DNA from: Flavobacteriales bacterium UBA7878 | GTDB taxonomy: Bacteria > Bacteroidota > Bacteroidia > Flavobacteriales > Schleiferiaceae | Reading direction: 5' to 3' | DNA: 64,000 nucleotides | Assembly: GCA_002501205.1 (NCBI GenBank) | Contig: DLRW01000019.1 | Location: 1-64,000 of the forward strand | Part shown: in pieces, positions 1 to 9,355 of the stretch | How positions within the stretch are numbered: position 1 is the first letter of the stretch | How the letters are laid out: each line of letters starts with the position of its first letter | The notes under the pieces: model-generated | Database searches by the model: none | Told to the model about the DNA's origin: nothing | What the model saw: the letters and a program-made list of their open reading frames with translations, nothing else | Program-made: the position numbers and the translations under genes

Positions 1-129
1 TCCTTCCTCAGAGGGCATCTCATTGAAACGGGAAAACATGGCGAATTCACCTCCAAAAATGGAACGGTAAAAATTAAAGGCCTCTTCGCAATTGCCGTTA
101 AAAGTGAGGTATACATTTACGGTGGTCAT
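1..129 (-). CDS. VOC/PhnB-like protein, N-terminal fragment
   Basis: The first 43 residues of a protein that continues off the left edge. It opens MTTVNVYLTFNGNCEEAFNFY and continues with R-S-I-F-G-G-E, the usual start of PhnB-like members of the vicinal oxygen chelate (glyoxalase/bleomycin resistance) superfamily: a first beta strand followed by the EEAFxFY helix. The ATG is at 127-129. These are small cytoplasmic dimeric proteins, often of unknown substrate. Metal ligands and the C-terminal half are outside the window, so the substrate cannot be judged. Confidence 0.8.
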   Translation of the reverse strand, partial: MTTVNVYLTFNGNCEEAFNFYRSIFGGEFAMFSRFNEMPSEEG

Positions 130-217
130 TATGGATATATTTAGGTTTCTACAGTCTTTGAAATGTAAGCAATAGAGCTAGCGTAAAGATTAAGGGAAAA
201 GTAACTTTTCAAATTAT

Positions 218-658
218 TCACCAATTATAAGCCAGGCCTAAACTTGTGCGAAATATTCCTCCGTCAAATTGACGATTTACATAGGGCCCCACTTCAAAGA
301 GGACTTGAAAGTTTCGATGAGCTGCCCAGGGTTTAATGCGCGCTCCGGTTGCAAATACATAGCCATTGGTAAAATCCAAATCTGAAGCTCCGGCAAAGGG
401 AGCAAAATTCCAACCTAGTCCACTGTAATAATTTACCCAGTCACTCCGCTTCCAATTCCACATCAAATCCAGTTCTGAATTTAGATTGCCGTAAAAGCTA
501 TTCGCTTCAATTCGAATATCGGCCCAGATAAGTTTCTCCGTATCGGTGGCAATACTTAAGGTAGATTGAAAAGGATAGTAGCCCACTGAGAGCTGAGCCA
601 AAAGCTCCTGAGACCATATCGATAAAAAAAGGACTAAGATTAAAGTTCGCAGCTTCAT
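218..658 (-). CDS. Small outer membrane beta-barrel-like protein, function unknown
   Basis: A 146-residue exported protein. Residues 1-21 form a clear signal peptide ending in LLAQ. The rest alternates aromatic and polar residues in short strand-like stretches (VNYYSGLGWNFAPF, GYVFATGARIKPW) and ends in an aromatic residue (YNW), as outer membrane barrels usually do. A barrel of about eight strands would fit the length. Its start overlaps the stop of the upstream xylanase gene by 4 bases (ATGA), so the two are probably translated together. I do not recognise a named family. Function is unknown. Confidence 0.7.
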   Translation of the reverse strand: MKLRTLILVLFLSIWSQELLAQLSVGYYPFQSTLSIATDTEKLIWADIRIEANSFYGNLNSELDLMWNWKRSDWVNYYSGLGWNFAPFAGASDLDFTNGYVFATGARIKPWAAHRNFQVLFEVGPYVNRQFDGGIFRTSLGLAYNW

Positions 659-1689
659 AAACTTTCTTTCATTTTACAATAGGCGGCTTTCGCCTGATAA
701 TCCCCGTCAAAGAGTAATGGATAATCCTCCCGATTAAAGGCGCTGGGAATCCAACTATCCGCATCACTTAATCCCCAAAATGTGATTCCATATTGCTTAG
801 AATCGTTTATCTGCTTATACAAACCGATTACCGAAGCGAGCTTTTGCGCCTGGCGTTCCCATATATCAGCACTAGCCTGAAATGTACCCCCATAAGGGTT
901 TACCGAAATATCCAATTCAGAAATATGTACCAAAAAGCCTGCTTTTGAAAAATCCTGAAAGGCAGATTCAATCGCTCTATTCTCTGGAAAGGCAATTGAA
1001 ATATGCATCTGCAATCCTATGCCATCAAGGGCAACACCGCGCTGCTTCAAATTCTTTAAATAGCTTAAAACGGCTGCTCTTTTCTTAGGATTTAAAGCAA
1101 GATTAAAATCATTGTAGAACAAGAGCGCATCCGGATCCGCCTCATGGGCATAGCGAAAGGCCTTTTCAATATAAGCGGCCCCTAAATGCTGCTTCCAAAT
1201 CGAATTGCGCAAGGTTCCATCTTCATTAAATGCCTCATTTACCACATCCCAGGCGCGAACCTTTCCTTTGAAATGTCTGCAGATACTTTGAATATGATCC
1301 TTAAACATCGCCTCCCATTCTACCTCTGTACCTTTAAAGTCCTCCATCCAGGGAGGGAGTTGTTGATGCCAAATTAAGGTATGACCATGCAGGCTTTTAA
1401 GCTCCTTTTGGCAATAACTAAGCAAACTATCTGCGTCCGACCAATGGTAATAATTAGCCTGGGGATGAATGTGCTCGGGCTTCATAATGTTTTCAGGGCT
1501 CAGCTGGTTAAACTGCTGCCCCAATAATCGCGCATAGGTCGGATTAAACTCCCGCTGATTTAGATCCACGGCACAGCCAATTGGAAAATCCGATAATTGA
1601 TACAAAGCGGGCTCTAAAGCGCAAGATTCAGTTTGCTTGGGCTTACAGGCTACCGCCAATATCAACACTATCAGAATCTTTCGGTACAA
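655..1689 (-). CDS. Endo-1,4-beta-xylanase, glycoside hydrolase family 10, lipoprotein
   Basis: Hydrolyses internal beta-1,4 bonds of xylan. The GH10 barrel is complete: the acid/base glutamate lies in WDVVNEAF (about E152) and the nucleophile in HISELDI (about E258), with the substrate-binding HGHTLIWH at about 101-108. The start is a TTG at 1687-1689; an in-frame stop lies three codons upstream. This start gives a lipoprotein signal with lipobox AVAC (Cys15), so the enzyme is probably anchored in the membrane and may face outward. The next gene downstream overlaps by 4 bases. No SusC/SusD pair or other carbohydrate enzyme lies nearby, so this is not a standard polysaccharide utilisation locus. 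Confidence 0.93.
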   Translation of the reverse strand: MYRKILIVLILAVACKPKQTESCALEPALYQLSDFPIGCAVDLNQREFNPTYARLLGQQFNQLSPENIMKPEHIHPQANYYHWSDADSLLSYCQKELKSLHGHTLIWHQQLPPWMEDFKGTEVEWEAMFKDHIQSICRHFKGKVRAWDVVNEAFNEDGTLRNSIWKQHLGAAYIEKAFRYAHEADPDALLFYNDFNLALNPKKRAAVLSYLKNLKQRGVALDGIGLQMHISIAFPENRAIESAFQDFSKAGFLVHISELDISVNPYGGTFQASADIWERQAQKLASVIGLYKQINDSKQYGITFWGLSDADSWIPSAFNREDYPLLFDGDYQAKAAYCKMKESL

Positions 1690-1742
1690 TCGCGTTTATT
1701 TGATAGAGGGAAGATAAGCCTTCGTTCATGAATTAAAAAAGC

Positions 1743-2888
1743 TTAGGGACGCCAATGCTTTTCACTACTACCATCCGAGTAAAGCCAAATTTGAACCCCC
1801 TTTACTTCCTGGGAAATGGGCCTACCCAAAAGATCTACTATTTGCAGAAGTTTTCGATTTCCTTCGGCCTTGTTTTCCGCTAAGCTCAACTGAGCCTCAT
1901 AAAGCCAGGTTTCTTTAATCCATTGTCCTGCCGCATTAATGCCAGTACTATAAATGAATTTCCCCTCCTTGCTAATCGCCATTCCGCCCTTGCGAGCTGC
2001 ACCTGGAATAGCATTTAGGCTCTGCCAGCTTCGACTGAGACCATCGTAAATCTGCCAATCGGAATAATAATTTCCTGCACTATCGATGCCAAAACCCGCG
2101 TACAAATCACCTCCTATTCTTTGCAAGCAGGCATGCGATCGACCCGAGCCCATAAAGTCCAATAAGTGGGTCCATTGATCCCCCTGCGCATGATAAGAAT
2201 AAAAGCCTTTTTGAAATTCATCCTGCTCATTGCGACCAAACAACAGGTATCCTTTTCCACTTAAAGCTGTGGCAGAGGCAGCCCAGCGAGCGCCAAATGG
2301 AAAATCCTGCAATTGATGCCAGGTATCCGTACTTATAGCATAGGCCCAAACTTCTGCCATAGCATAATTCGAATCATTCTTACCCCCCACAAAATAGGCC
2401 GTATCACCAAGCCGAAAACAAGCCATACCCGATCTACCTGAATCGGGTAAGGGACTTAATTCTGTCCATTGATCCAATTGAGGATTGTAGCGCCATAGGT
2501 CATTTAAGAAGTCTTGACCATTGTAACCGCCAAACAAATACCCATGAAAATCAGTACTAAAAGCTGCTGCATAATGCCGCTCTTTTCCTGCAGGCAAAGC
2601 AGCAATTGAGAACCATTGATAAGTCTGTAAATCCAAGCCAAAGAAATTGGCGCGTGGAGCCCACCAGGATGTTAAACCCGCACCGAAATAGGCTGTATCA
2701 CCAATGCTAAATGCCGAAGCATCATCCACGGCAATACCCGGATAATCCGACAGGGACTGCCAACTTTGGGCCATCAAAGGGTTCACTCCCAAAAAGCTTA
2801 GTATCAACAACAAACGCATGCCTTCGTACAACGACTTAGATACTATTGAATTGTGCTTTAGAGCCATTCTAAAATTGAATAGTAGCAT
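1743..2888 (-). CDS. Secreted kelch-like beta-propeller protein
   Basis: A propeller of repeated kelch-type blades is visible: GYLFGGYNGQ, then LWRYNPQLDQWTELSPLP, then TAYFVGGKND and VWAYAISTDTWHQLQDFP, each with the Gly-Gly pair and the W/Y spacing of the family. A hydrophobic signal lies at about 24-40 (MRLLLILSFLGVNPLMAQ). The ATG at 2817-2819 is therefore a better start than the upstream one at 2888, giving about 358 residues. The tail (VDLLGRPIS, then LYSDGSSEKHW) resembles the last strands of a type A T9SS sorting domain, so it may be secreted through the SprA-dependent route. The ligand is unknown. It precedes the xylanase gene by 53 bases. Confidence 0.8.
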   Translation of the reverse strand: MLLFNFRMALKHNSIVSKSLYEGMRLLLILSFLGVNPLMAQSWQSLSDYPGIAVDDASAFSIGDTAYFGAGLTSWWAPRANFFGLDLQTYQWFSIAALPAGKERHYAAAFSTDFHGYLFGGYNGQDFLNDLWRYNPQLDQWTELSPLPDSGRSGMACFRLGDTAYFVGGKNDSNYAMAEVWAYAISTDTWHQLQDFPFGARWAASATALSGKGYLLFGRNEQDEFQKGFYSYHAQGDQWTHLLDFMGSGRSHACLQRIGGDLYAGFGIDSAGNYYSDWQIYDGLSRSWQSLNAIPGAARKGGMAISKEGKFIYSTGINAAGQWIKETWLYEAQLSLAENKAEGNRKLLQIVDLLGRPISQEVKGVQIWLYSDGSSEKHWRP

Positions 2889-2982
2889 TGAAGGTCAAGT
2901 TCACTATTCCAAATAGAAAGCTTCAGCTAATGGTCCTTTCTAATTCTCAAATGAGCCTTACCTTTACACAAATCCTTATTTA

Positions 2983-4374
2983 ATGTCCTCTCAAAAAGAA
3001 TACCTTGAGCAGAATAAAGAGCGCTTTGTAGAAGAGCTTTTTGAATTACTGCGCATTCCCAGTATTTCGGCCGATAGCGCCTATAAAAATGATGTTTTAA
3101 AAACTGCAGATGCGGTGGCGGAAAGCCTTCGTAAAGCAGGTGCCGAGAACGTTGAAATTTGTGAAACCCCCGGCTATCCCATCGTTTATGCTGATAATAT
3201 TGTAGACCCTTCCTTACCCACGGTATTGGTATATGGTCACTACGATGTACAACCACCCGATCCGCTGGATTTATGGACTACCGAGCCTTTTGAGCCGGTA
3301 ATTCGCAAAACGGAAATTCACCCCGATGGAGCCATTTTTGCTCGCGGTGCCTGTGATGATAAGGGGCAAATGTTTATGCACGTAAAGGCCCTGGAATTAA
3401 TGAATCAAACTGGCACCTTAGCATGCAATGTGAAATTCATGATTGAAGGGGAAGAAGAAGTAGGTTCCGAAAACTTAGGTTGGTTCGTAAGTCGCAATCA
3501 AGAAAAGTTAGCCGCTGATGTTATCCTGATTTCGGACACAGGCATGATCGCTAACGACAGTCCTAGCATTACTACTGGCCTACGTGGTTTAAGCTATGTG
3601 GAAGTGAAGGTTACCGGACCCAATCGCGATTTACACTCCGGGCTTTACGGTGGTGCGGTGGCTAACCCCATCAACGTTTTGACCAATATGATTGCCAGCC
3701 TGCAGGATGACAATAAGCATATCACCATTCCGGGTTTCTACGAAGATGTGCAGGAGCTAAGTGATGCTGAAAGAGAAGCAATGGCTAAGGCTCCCTTCAA
3801 TTTGGATAATTACAAGAAAGCCCTTGATCTTAGTGATGTAGACGGCGAATTAGGCTACAGCACCATGGAGCGTGCTTCTATCCGCCCTACCTTGGATGTT
3901 AATGGTATTTGGGGTGGCTATCAGGGTGAAGGTGCTAAAACGGTAATTCCATCCTGGGCGAAAGCCAAAATTTCTATGCGCCTGGTACCACATCAAGAAC
4001 CAGGGAAAATCACTGAGCTTTTCCAAAAGCACTTTGAAGCGATTGCCCCAAAATCCGTAAAAGTGGAAGTGACTCCACATCATGGCGGATTGCCTTATGT
4101 ATCGCCAACCGACGATCCTGGCTATAGAGCTGCAAGTAAAGCCATGGAAGACAGTTTCGGAAAAACTCCGGTACCCGTACGCAGTGGTGGTAGTATTCCC
4201 ATTGTTGCCCTATTTGAAAAAGAATTAGGCCTTAAAAGTATCTTGATGGGCTTTGGCTTAGATAGCGATGCCATTCACTCACCTAATGAGCACTACGGCC
4301 TATTCAATTATTACAAGGGAATCGAAACCATCCCTCATTTCTTTAAGCATTTCGCTGCGCTGAAAGGCAAATAA
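2983..4374 (+). CDS. M20-family dipeptidase/metallopeptidase
   Basis: A 463-residue cytosolic zinc peptidase of the carnosinase-like branch of family M20, which cleaves dipeptides or amide bonds using two zinc ions. Metal and catalytic residues are all visible: YGHYDVQ (His86, Asp88), ARGACDDKGQ (bridging Asp125/126), EGEEEVGS (general base Glu158 and ligand Glu159), SDTGM and the late HSPNEHY. The lid domain contains the RDLHSGLYGG motif typical of this branch. It has no signal peptide. Divergent from the kelch gene, it ends at a hairpin shared with the convergent phosphate permease gene. Exact substrate is not determinable. Confidence 0.93.
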   Translation: MSSQKEYLEQNKERFVEELFELLRIPSISADSAYKNDVLKTADAVAESLRKAGAENVEICETPGYPIVYADNIVDPSLPTVLVYGHYDVQPPDPLDLWTTEPFEPVIRKTEIHPDGAIFARGACDDKGQMFMHVKALELMNQTGTLACNVKFMIEGEEEVGSENLGWFVSRNQEKLAADVILISDTGMIANDSPSITTGLRGLSYVEVKVTGPNRDLHSGLYGGAVANPINVLTNMIASLQDDNKHITIPGFYEDVQELSDAEREAMAKAPFNLDNYKKALDLSDVDGELGYSTMERASIRPTLDVNGIWGGYQGEGAKTVIPSWAKAKISMRLVPHQEPGKITELFQKHFEAIAPKSVKVEVTPHHGGLPYVSPTDDPGYRAASKAMEDSFGKTPVPVRSGGSIPIVALFEKELGLKSILMGFGLDSDAIHSPNEHYGLFNYYKGIETIPHFFKHFAALKGK

Positions 4375-4395
4375 ATAGAAAACGAAAAGCTATAG

Positions 4396-4428
4396 AAACC
4401 GCCGGTCCGAAAGGGCTTGGCGGTTTTT
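4396..4428. terminator. Bidirectional intrinsic terminator
   Basis: A GC-rich hairpin with arms AAACCGCC and GGCGGTTT is followed on the plus strand by a run of five T. It lies between the convergent M20 peptidase and phosphate permease stops and touches the permease stop codon at 4428-4430. The T-run is good for plus-strand transcripts and weaker on the minus strand. Confidence 0.75.
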
Positions 4429-5966
4429 CATTTCTTACGACGGTTGCTGTGCATTAAGGCCGCTAGAGCTACCACAAATAATCCTACGGCTACCCAATTT
4501 CCTCCCATATTGATTAAGAGTGCAATTAGTGCCGAAGCTACAAAGGCCGCTATGGCGGTAAGGAACCAACCTCCAATTACATTCACCACTCCAGCCACTC
4601 GATAAGGGGCACTGCCCGCTCCCCAGGCCCTATCAGCCAAACTGGCTCCCATCGCTACCATAAAAGAAACATAGGTAGTAGAAAGAGGTAGCTTTAAGCT
4701 GGATGCGAAAGCAATTAATATACTGGCAATTACCAGGTTTACTGCAGCCCTAAGTAAGTCAAATGCAGGACGATCCTTCTCGGTAACCTCCTCAAACTTA
4801 AAGCGGGCATCAATTCTTTCTAAGGCACGATTAGGCACAACAGCGGTAAAGAAGTTGGAAAAACCAGTGGCCACTGCTATAATTCCGCTGGAAATCATAT
4901 TGGGCTTAAAGCGCTCATCTACGGCTCCTTGGGAACCCAATTTCACTGAGGTATCAGTAACCTTTCTTGCTTTTGCTGAAAACCAAAGGGTAACCACCAT
5001 AATTAAGCCCGCAATAAAAAGTAATTCTTTTGGAGTCTGCACCGCTTCAGCTAAAGAACTCATACTGAAAGCCTCTGCCGCCACACCCGAATCCTGCCAC
5101 ATGTTATAAGACTGAAAACCGGTAATAGGCACCCCAATGAAATTCACCAAATCGTTACCGGCAAAAGCCATTGCCAAGGCAAAGGTTCCGGCCAAAACCA
5201 CAATTTTAAGTGGATTCACCTCAAAGAGTCGTTGCAAGGCAAATAATACAATCGTGCTGAAAAGGAAAGATCCCGCCACAATCATCAGAGCATTCTGCAT
5301 GAAAAAGGCGCTGATATCTCCACCAAACTGGGCTCCTTTAATTCCTTTAATTACCAGGAAGTATATGATGATGGTCATACAGATCCCGGCAAAGAGAGCC
5401 CCGTATTTCTTTACGCCTCGACGAATATTGAAGGTAAACCACAAGCGGGAAACCCATTGTGATAAAGCCCCCACACTAAAGGCGACCCCAATGGATATAA
5501 ATATCCCGGCTATAATCTGCCCCGCCTTACTGGTATTGATCAAGTCCAGTAATTCCAGTTCTTGATGCTCACCGCGACGCAGCATTAACCAACCTACCAT
5601 TACACTGGCTCCCAAAAGTTCGAAAACAATCGAAACCGTGGTGCTGGTAGGCATACCAAAGCTGTTGAAAGCATCCAATAATATGATATCGGTAATCATT
5701 ACCGCCATAAAGATGATCATCACATCGGCAAAACTGAAAAAGCTGGGATTGAAAATTCCCTTTCGGGCAACTTCCATCATACCACTGGAAAATGCGGCTC
5801 CGGCAAAAACCCCCGCGGCAGCTATGATTAAAATTGTTCTTTGCGTGGCTACACGAGAGCCAATCGCAGAAGTCAAGAAGTTCACAGCATCGTTACTAAC
5901 CCCTACTACCAGATCTCCAATGGCCAGAATGAGAAGGGCAATGACAAGAATTAAGTATATGTCCAT
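4428..5966 (-). CDS. pit: PiT-family inorganic phosphate permease
   Basis: A 512-residue inner membrane transporter with about ten to twelve hydrophobic segments. Both halves of the PiT internal repeat are visible: GVSNDAVNFL at about 22-31, and AFAGNDLVNFIGVPITG in the middle with its shared NDxVNF motif. A third characteristic stretch is LPLSTTYVSFMVAMG near the end. The family moves phosphate with H+ or Na+. The protein ends in basic residues (SNRRKK), consistent with a cytoplasmic tail. No PhoU-like partner adjoins it. It is divergent from the DUF255 gene. Sulfate or other anions are less likely substrates. Confidence 0.92.
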   Translation of the reverse strand: MDIYLILVIALLILAIGDLVVGVSNDAVNFLTSAIGSRVATQRTILIIAAAGVFAGAAFSSGMMEVARKGIFNPSFFSFADVMIIFMAVMITDIILLDAFNSFGMPTSTTVSIVFELLGASVMVGWLMLRRGEHQELELLDLINTSKAGQIIAGIFISIGVAFSVGALSQWVSRLWFTFNIRRGVKKYGALFAGICMTIIIYFLVIKGIKGAQFGGDISAFFMQNALMIVAGSFLFSTIVLFALQRLFEVNPLKIVVLAGTFALAMAFAGNDLVNFIGVPITGFQSYNMWQDSGVAAEAFSMSSLAEAVQTPKELLFIAGLIMVVTLWFSAKARKVTDTSVKLGSQGAVDERFKPNMISSGIIAVATGFSNFFTAVVPNRALERIDARFKFEEVTEKDRPAFDLLRAAVNLVIASILIAFASSLKLPLSTTYVSFMVAMGASLADRAWGAGSAPYRVAGVVNVIGGWFLTAIAAFVASALIALLINMGGNWVAVGLFVVALAALMHSNRRKK

Positions 5967-6100
5967 AAGGATATGCCGTGCATCTTAGATTGTTTGCAAA
6001 TTTTGAATTCTAATGTTATCTCCAAGTTAAGAGAGCAAAAGCTTAGGCAATAAATACTATCCAAGCATTTGAGCTTACCTTGGTCTCAAATTTCATCGCG

Positions 6101-8119
6101 ATGTTTCTGGATCAAAATGTCCTTCAATCTGCCAAAAGCCCTTATCTGAAACAGCATGCCGGCAATCCGGTACATTGGCAAGAATGGTCGGCGGAGCTTA
6201 TTGAGAAGGCCATTGAAACCGACCGACTTATCATTTTAAGCATAGGATACAGTGCCTGCCATTGGTGCCATGTGATGGAGCGGGAAGTTTTTGAGCGGGA
6301 GGATGCCGCGGAAGTGATGAATCAGAATTTCATTTCCATAAAGGTAGATCGGGAGGAAAGACCCGACATTGACGAAATATATATGCGGGCCCTTCAACTA
6401 ATGAAAGGGCAAGGTGGTTGGCCTTTAAATATGGTATGCTTGCCCGATGGGAAACCTATTTGGGGCGGCACCTATGTTCCCAAAGATCAATGGATCAAAG
6501 TTCTTGGCCAGCTGGCCGAGATGTACCGTGAAGACCGACAGCAGGTGATCAATTACGGTGAACAGCTTACTCAGGGAATTCAACAAAGCATGCTGCTTAG
6601 CTTGGAACGTCGACCTTTTGAAATTGCGCCGGAAGACCTGGATAGTCAATTTAATATTTGGCAACGCAGCTTTGATCATGAGGAAGGAGGCACGAAAAGA
6701 GCCCCCAAATTTCCCATGCCCGTTAATTGGTCCTATTTACTCGATTATGGAATTAGCCGCCAAAATGAAGCTGCCCTCAATCAAGTGGAGTTTAGTTTGG
6801 ATAAAATGGCCATGGGTGGGATCTATGATCAAATTGGCGGCGGCTTTGCGCGCTATTCGGTAGATGCCCTTTGGAAGGTTCCCCATTTTGAAAAGATGCT
6901 CTACGACAATGCCCAGCTGCTAGCTCTCTATAGTAAAGCCTATCGCCATTTTAAAAAAGAGCTTTATCTGGAGGTGATTGAGCAAAGCTGGGAGTTTCTG
7001 CTTCGCGAGATGAGAGACGAGTCCGGAGCTTGGTATTCTGCTCTGGACGCCGACAGTGAAGGTGAAGAAGGGAAATACTATATCTGGACTGCCGATGAAC
7101 TACAGAAACTCATTCCAGCTACAGACTGGGCCCTCTTTGCCGCCTATTATTCCATTAACGAAAATGGCTACTGGGAAAATGGTCAATACATCCTTCTTCG
7201 TAGAGAATCAGCGGAAGCTTTGGCGAAACGCTTTGTAATTGAAATAGCCGATTTAAAAGTCAAGGTTAAGACCTGGCAAAACATCCTACTTAAAGAAAGA
7301 GAGCAGCGCATTAAGCCTGGCCCGGATAATAAAGCTCTTTGTAGTTGGAATGCTTTGATGATTACCGCGGCTTGCGAAACCTATCGCGCTACAGGACAAA
7401 AGTTATATCTTAAAATTGCCGAAGAAACGGCCCAGTGGATTTTAGAGCATCAAAGCCGCGAAAACCATCTGCTATTCCATGCCTGGCAAGAAGGAGAAGC
7501 TCATATTGAAGGCTTGCTGGAAGATTATGCCTTTTGCATTGAGGCCTTTATCCATTTATGGCAAATCAGCGCTAAGGAGGAATATCTTCATCAGGCGAAA
7601 GCCTGGACGGAAAAGGTCAGTGAAGATTTTGAAGACCGCAGCAGTGGCTTGTTCTACACCAGACCTAAGAGCGGAGAAAAGTTAATTAGCCCAGGCATGG
7701 AAACCCAGGACAATGTGATGCCTTCTGCCAACTCCACCATGGCTCATAATTTATTTAAGCTAGGCTTAGTCTTTGCCAAAAGCCTTTGGACCGAGCAGGC
7801 TCAGCAGAATTTAGGGCATGTTAAAAGTCAGTTTTTGGAATATGGTGAATCCTACGCCAACTGGTCTCGCTTGGCCCTTTTTCAGGATCCCGATTTCTAT
7901 GAAATTGCCCTTATTGGTTCGGATACCTCAGCCTGGCAAAAAGATTTGGAAAAAGACTACCATCCCTTGCATTTCCTATTTCGATCGGAAGGACCATCCG
8001 AAATTCCTGCTTTTAAGGATCGATGGACTCAGGAATCCAATCGAATTTTCCCTTGTCAAAAAGGCGCTTGCCAACTGCCCTATACCGAACTAAATTCTTT
8101 TAAGGAAGATTTCCATTAA
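6101..8119 (+). CDS. DUF255 / YyaL-type thioredoxin-fold protein
   Basis: About 672 residues from the ATG at 6101. A TTG at 6080 would add 7 residues without conserved sequence and is less likely. The N-terminal domain is thioredoxin-like: SPYLKQHAGNPVHWQEW followed by the invariant SACHWCHVM (Cys53, Cys56). The remainder is an alpha/alpha-toroid resembling N-acylglucosamine 2-epimerases, with APKFPMP, GGIYDQIGGGFARYSVD, WKVPHFEKMLYDNA, SALDADSEGEEGKYY and NALMITA. The architecture matches bacterial YyaL and eukaryotic SPATA20. Biochemical function of the family is not established. No signal peptide is present, so it should be cytoplasmic. The gene is convergent with the aspartyl protease gene, with one base between the stops. 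Confidence 0.92.
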   Translation: MFLDQNVLQSAKSPYLKQHAGNPVHWQEWSAELIEKAIETDRLIILSIGYSACHWCHVMEREVFEREDAAEVMNQNFISIKVDREERPDIDEIYMRALQLMKGQGGWPLNMVCLPDGKPIWGGTYVPKDQWIKVLGQLAEMYREDRQQVINYGEQLTQGIQQSMLLSLERRPFEIAPEDLDSQFNIWQRSFDHEEGGTKRAPKFPMPVNWSYLLDYGISRQNEAALNQVEFSLDKMAMGGIYDQIGGGFARYSVDALWKVPHFEKMLYDNAQLLALYSKAYRHFKKELYLEVIEQSWEFLLREMRDESGAWYSALDADSEGEEGKYYIWTADELQKLIPATDWALFAAYYSINENGYWENGQYILLRRESAEALAKRFVIEIADLKVKVKTWQNILLKEREQRIKPGPDNKALCSWNALMITAACETYRATGQKLYLKIAEETAQWILEHQSRENHLLFHAWQEGEAHIEGLLEDYAFCIEAFIHLWQISAKEEYLHQAKAWTEKVSEDFEDRSSGLFYTRPKSGEKLISPGMETQDNVMPSANSTMAHNLFKLGLVFAKSLWTEQAQQNLGHVKSQFLEYGESYANWSRLALFQDPDFYEIALIGSDTSAWQKDLEKDYHPLHFLFRSEGPSEIPAFKDRWTQESNRIFPCQKGACQLPYTELNSFKEDFH

Positions 8120-8120
8120 G

Positions 8121-9299
8121 CTACTTGGCTGTCCTGGCTACGCGAATACGGCCTTTCCCTTTGACCTGGATAACCAAGGATTCCTCTTCATCTTGAAAGC
8201 TTTGGACCACCCGGCAAAAATCATCGACACTTACTTGCTCAGGCAACTGGAAGTCCTCTACCGCAATTATGGTATCCCCAATGGCCAAGGATTGATGCTC
8301 GGGAGGGAGCAAGCTGTTTAAACTCCCAATAATCACTTGCTCATCTTGGTAATAAGGCGTTAAAGGATAGGTGCCTTGTTCGGGCTCAAACTTACGTGGC
8401 ATGAGCAATATCTCCCCTTCCTGATAATCCATAAACACATGAAACTGGCGTAAGAAACTCATTCCCAAAAGCTTGCCTTGCTTAGTTTGTTCCTGTTCCA
8501 CCAAGACCGGAATGATAGTATCGGGAAACTCAAATTTCATTTCAAACTCATAAGCTGTATCCAGGGCACTGCCGAATAAACCACCACTTAAAAAGCCATA
8601 GGATTTAAATTTAGCCGCTTCAGGTTTAAACGAAGAACTCAAAGATTTGGGCAAGGATAAGGTGCCATTCGACCCAGTATCAAAGGTGATTCCCTTTATC
8701 TGACTACCATTGATATTCAATGCCACCAAAGGTGTACGGCTGCTTTTTATGGAAAAGGGCAAAACATACTTTTTGCCTTTCGGCCAATGTTCCTTACTGT
8801 CGCTCATTCGTAAGATGCCGTCCTCAGGCGAAAAATCCCAATATTGAAACTGCATGGCATTGGCACCTAATATTCCATCCAGCTTTAAGCAATTTAAAAG
8901 AGGGGACGCTTTTAAGTCGGCAGATATAGCTACTAAATCGCTAAAGGTGCGATCCCCTAATTTAAAATCAGGCATACGCACATAATCCTGCCTTTGTTGC
9001 TTTCCTTGGGAATCACGAATAGTCGCTCTCCTTAAAACCTTTGTATTGTACTTTTCTGCCAGTTCATGGGAGATCACCATCGGAGCACCAGAATCGAAAA
9101 GAAAATTATATACTTCCCCTTCTATTTCTACTTCAACATAAAACAAGTTCTGCTTCACTACAATTGGCAAGTCAATTGGCGAAACAGAATTTTCGGGCTT
9201 ATTTACCTTACCCCGAGCAAATAGGGTGGACGAAGATCTACAGGTACTTAAACTCAATAAGAGTCCCAGGGCGAATAAGAGTTGAAGCATTCGATTCAT
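8121..9299 (-). CDS. Retropepsin-like aspartyl protease lipoprotein with C-terminal PDZ-like region
   Basis: About 392 residues from the ATG at 9297-9299, which gives a lipoprotein signal with Cys20 (LSLSTC). An upstream ATG at 9320 would put seven residues before the signal. Two pepsin-like half-sites are present in one chain: FLFDSGAP (Asp69) and ITFDTGSNGT (Asp207), so a single polypeptide could form the active site. Each is followed by the hydrophobic flap-type sequence and LGANAM or LGMSFL. The last 80 residues (SLAIGDTIIAVEDF) look like a degenerate PDZ domain. Similar Bacteroidota proteins are annotated as clan AA aspartic proteases. It probably sits on a membrane facing the periplasm. 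The target is unknown. Confidence 0.85.
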   Translation of the reverse strand: MNRMLQLLFALGLLLSLSTCRSSSTLFARGKVNKPENSVSPIDLPIVVKQNLFYVEVEIEGEVYNFLFDSGAPMVISHELAEKYNTKVLRRATIRDSQGKQQRQDYVRMPDFKLGDRTFSDLVAISADLKASPLLNCLKLDGILGANAMQFQYWDFSPEDGILRMSDSKEHWPKGKKYVLPFSIKSSRTPLVALNINGSQIKGITFDTGSNGTLSLPKSLSSSFKPEAAKFKSYGFLSGGLFGSALDTAYEFEMKFEFPDTIIPVLVEQEQTKQGKLLGMSFLRQFHVFMDYQEGEILLMPRKFEPEQGTYPLTPYYQDEQVIIGSLNSLLPPEHQSLAIGDTIIAVEDFQLPEQVSVDDFCRVVQSFQDEEESLVIQVKGKGRIRVARTAK

Positions 9300-9355
9300 G
9301 AGCATAAGTTCGGAAAACATTTCAGATCGCTTTTTGATTTCCCTTAATTTTAGAC

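Noticed and set aside
2927..3256. Minus-strand frame of 109 codons at the start of the M20 gene
   Set aside because: Antisense to conserved peptidase sequence and lacking any domain.
4855..5988. Several plus-strand frames over the phosphate permease
   Set aside because: All are antisense to a complete, well-conserved membrane protein gene.
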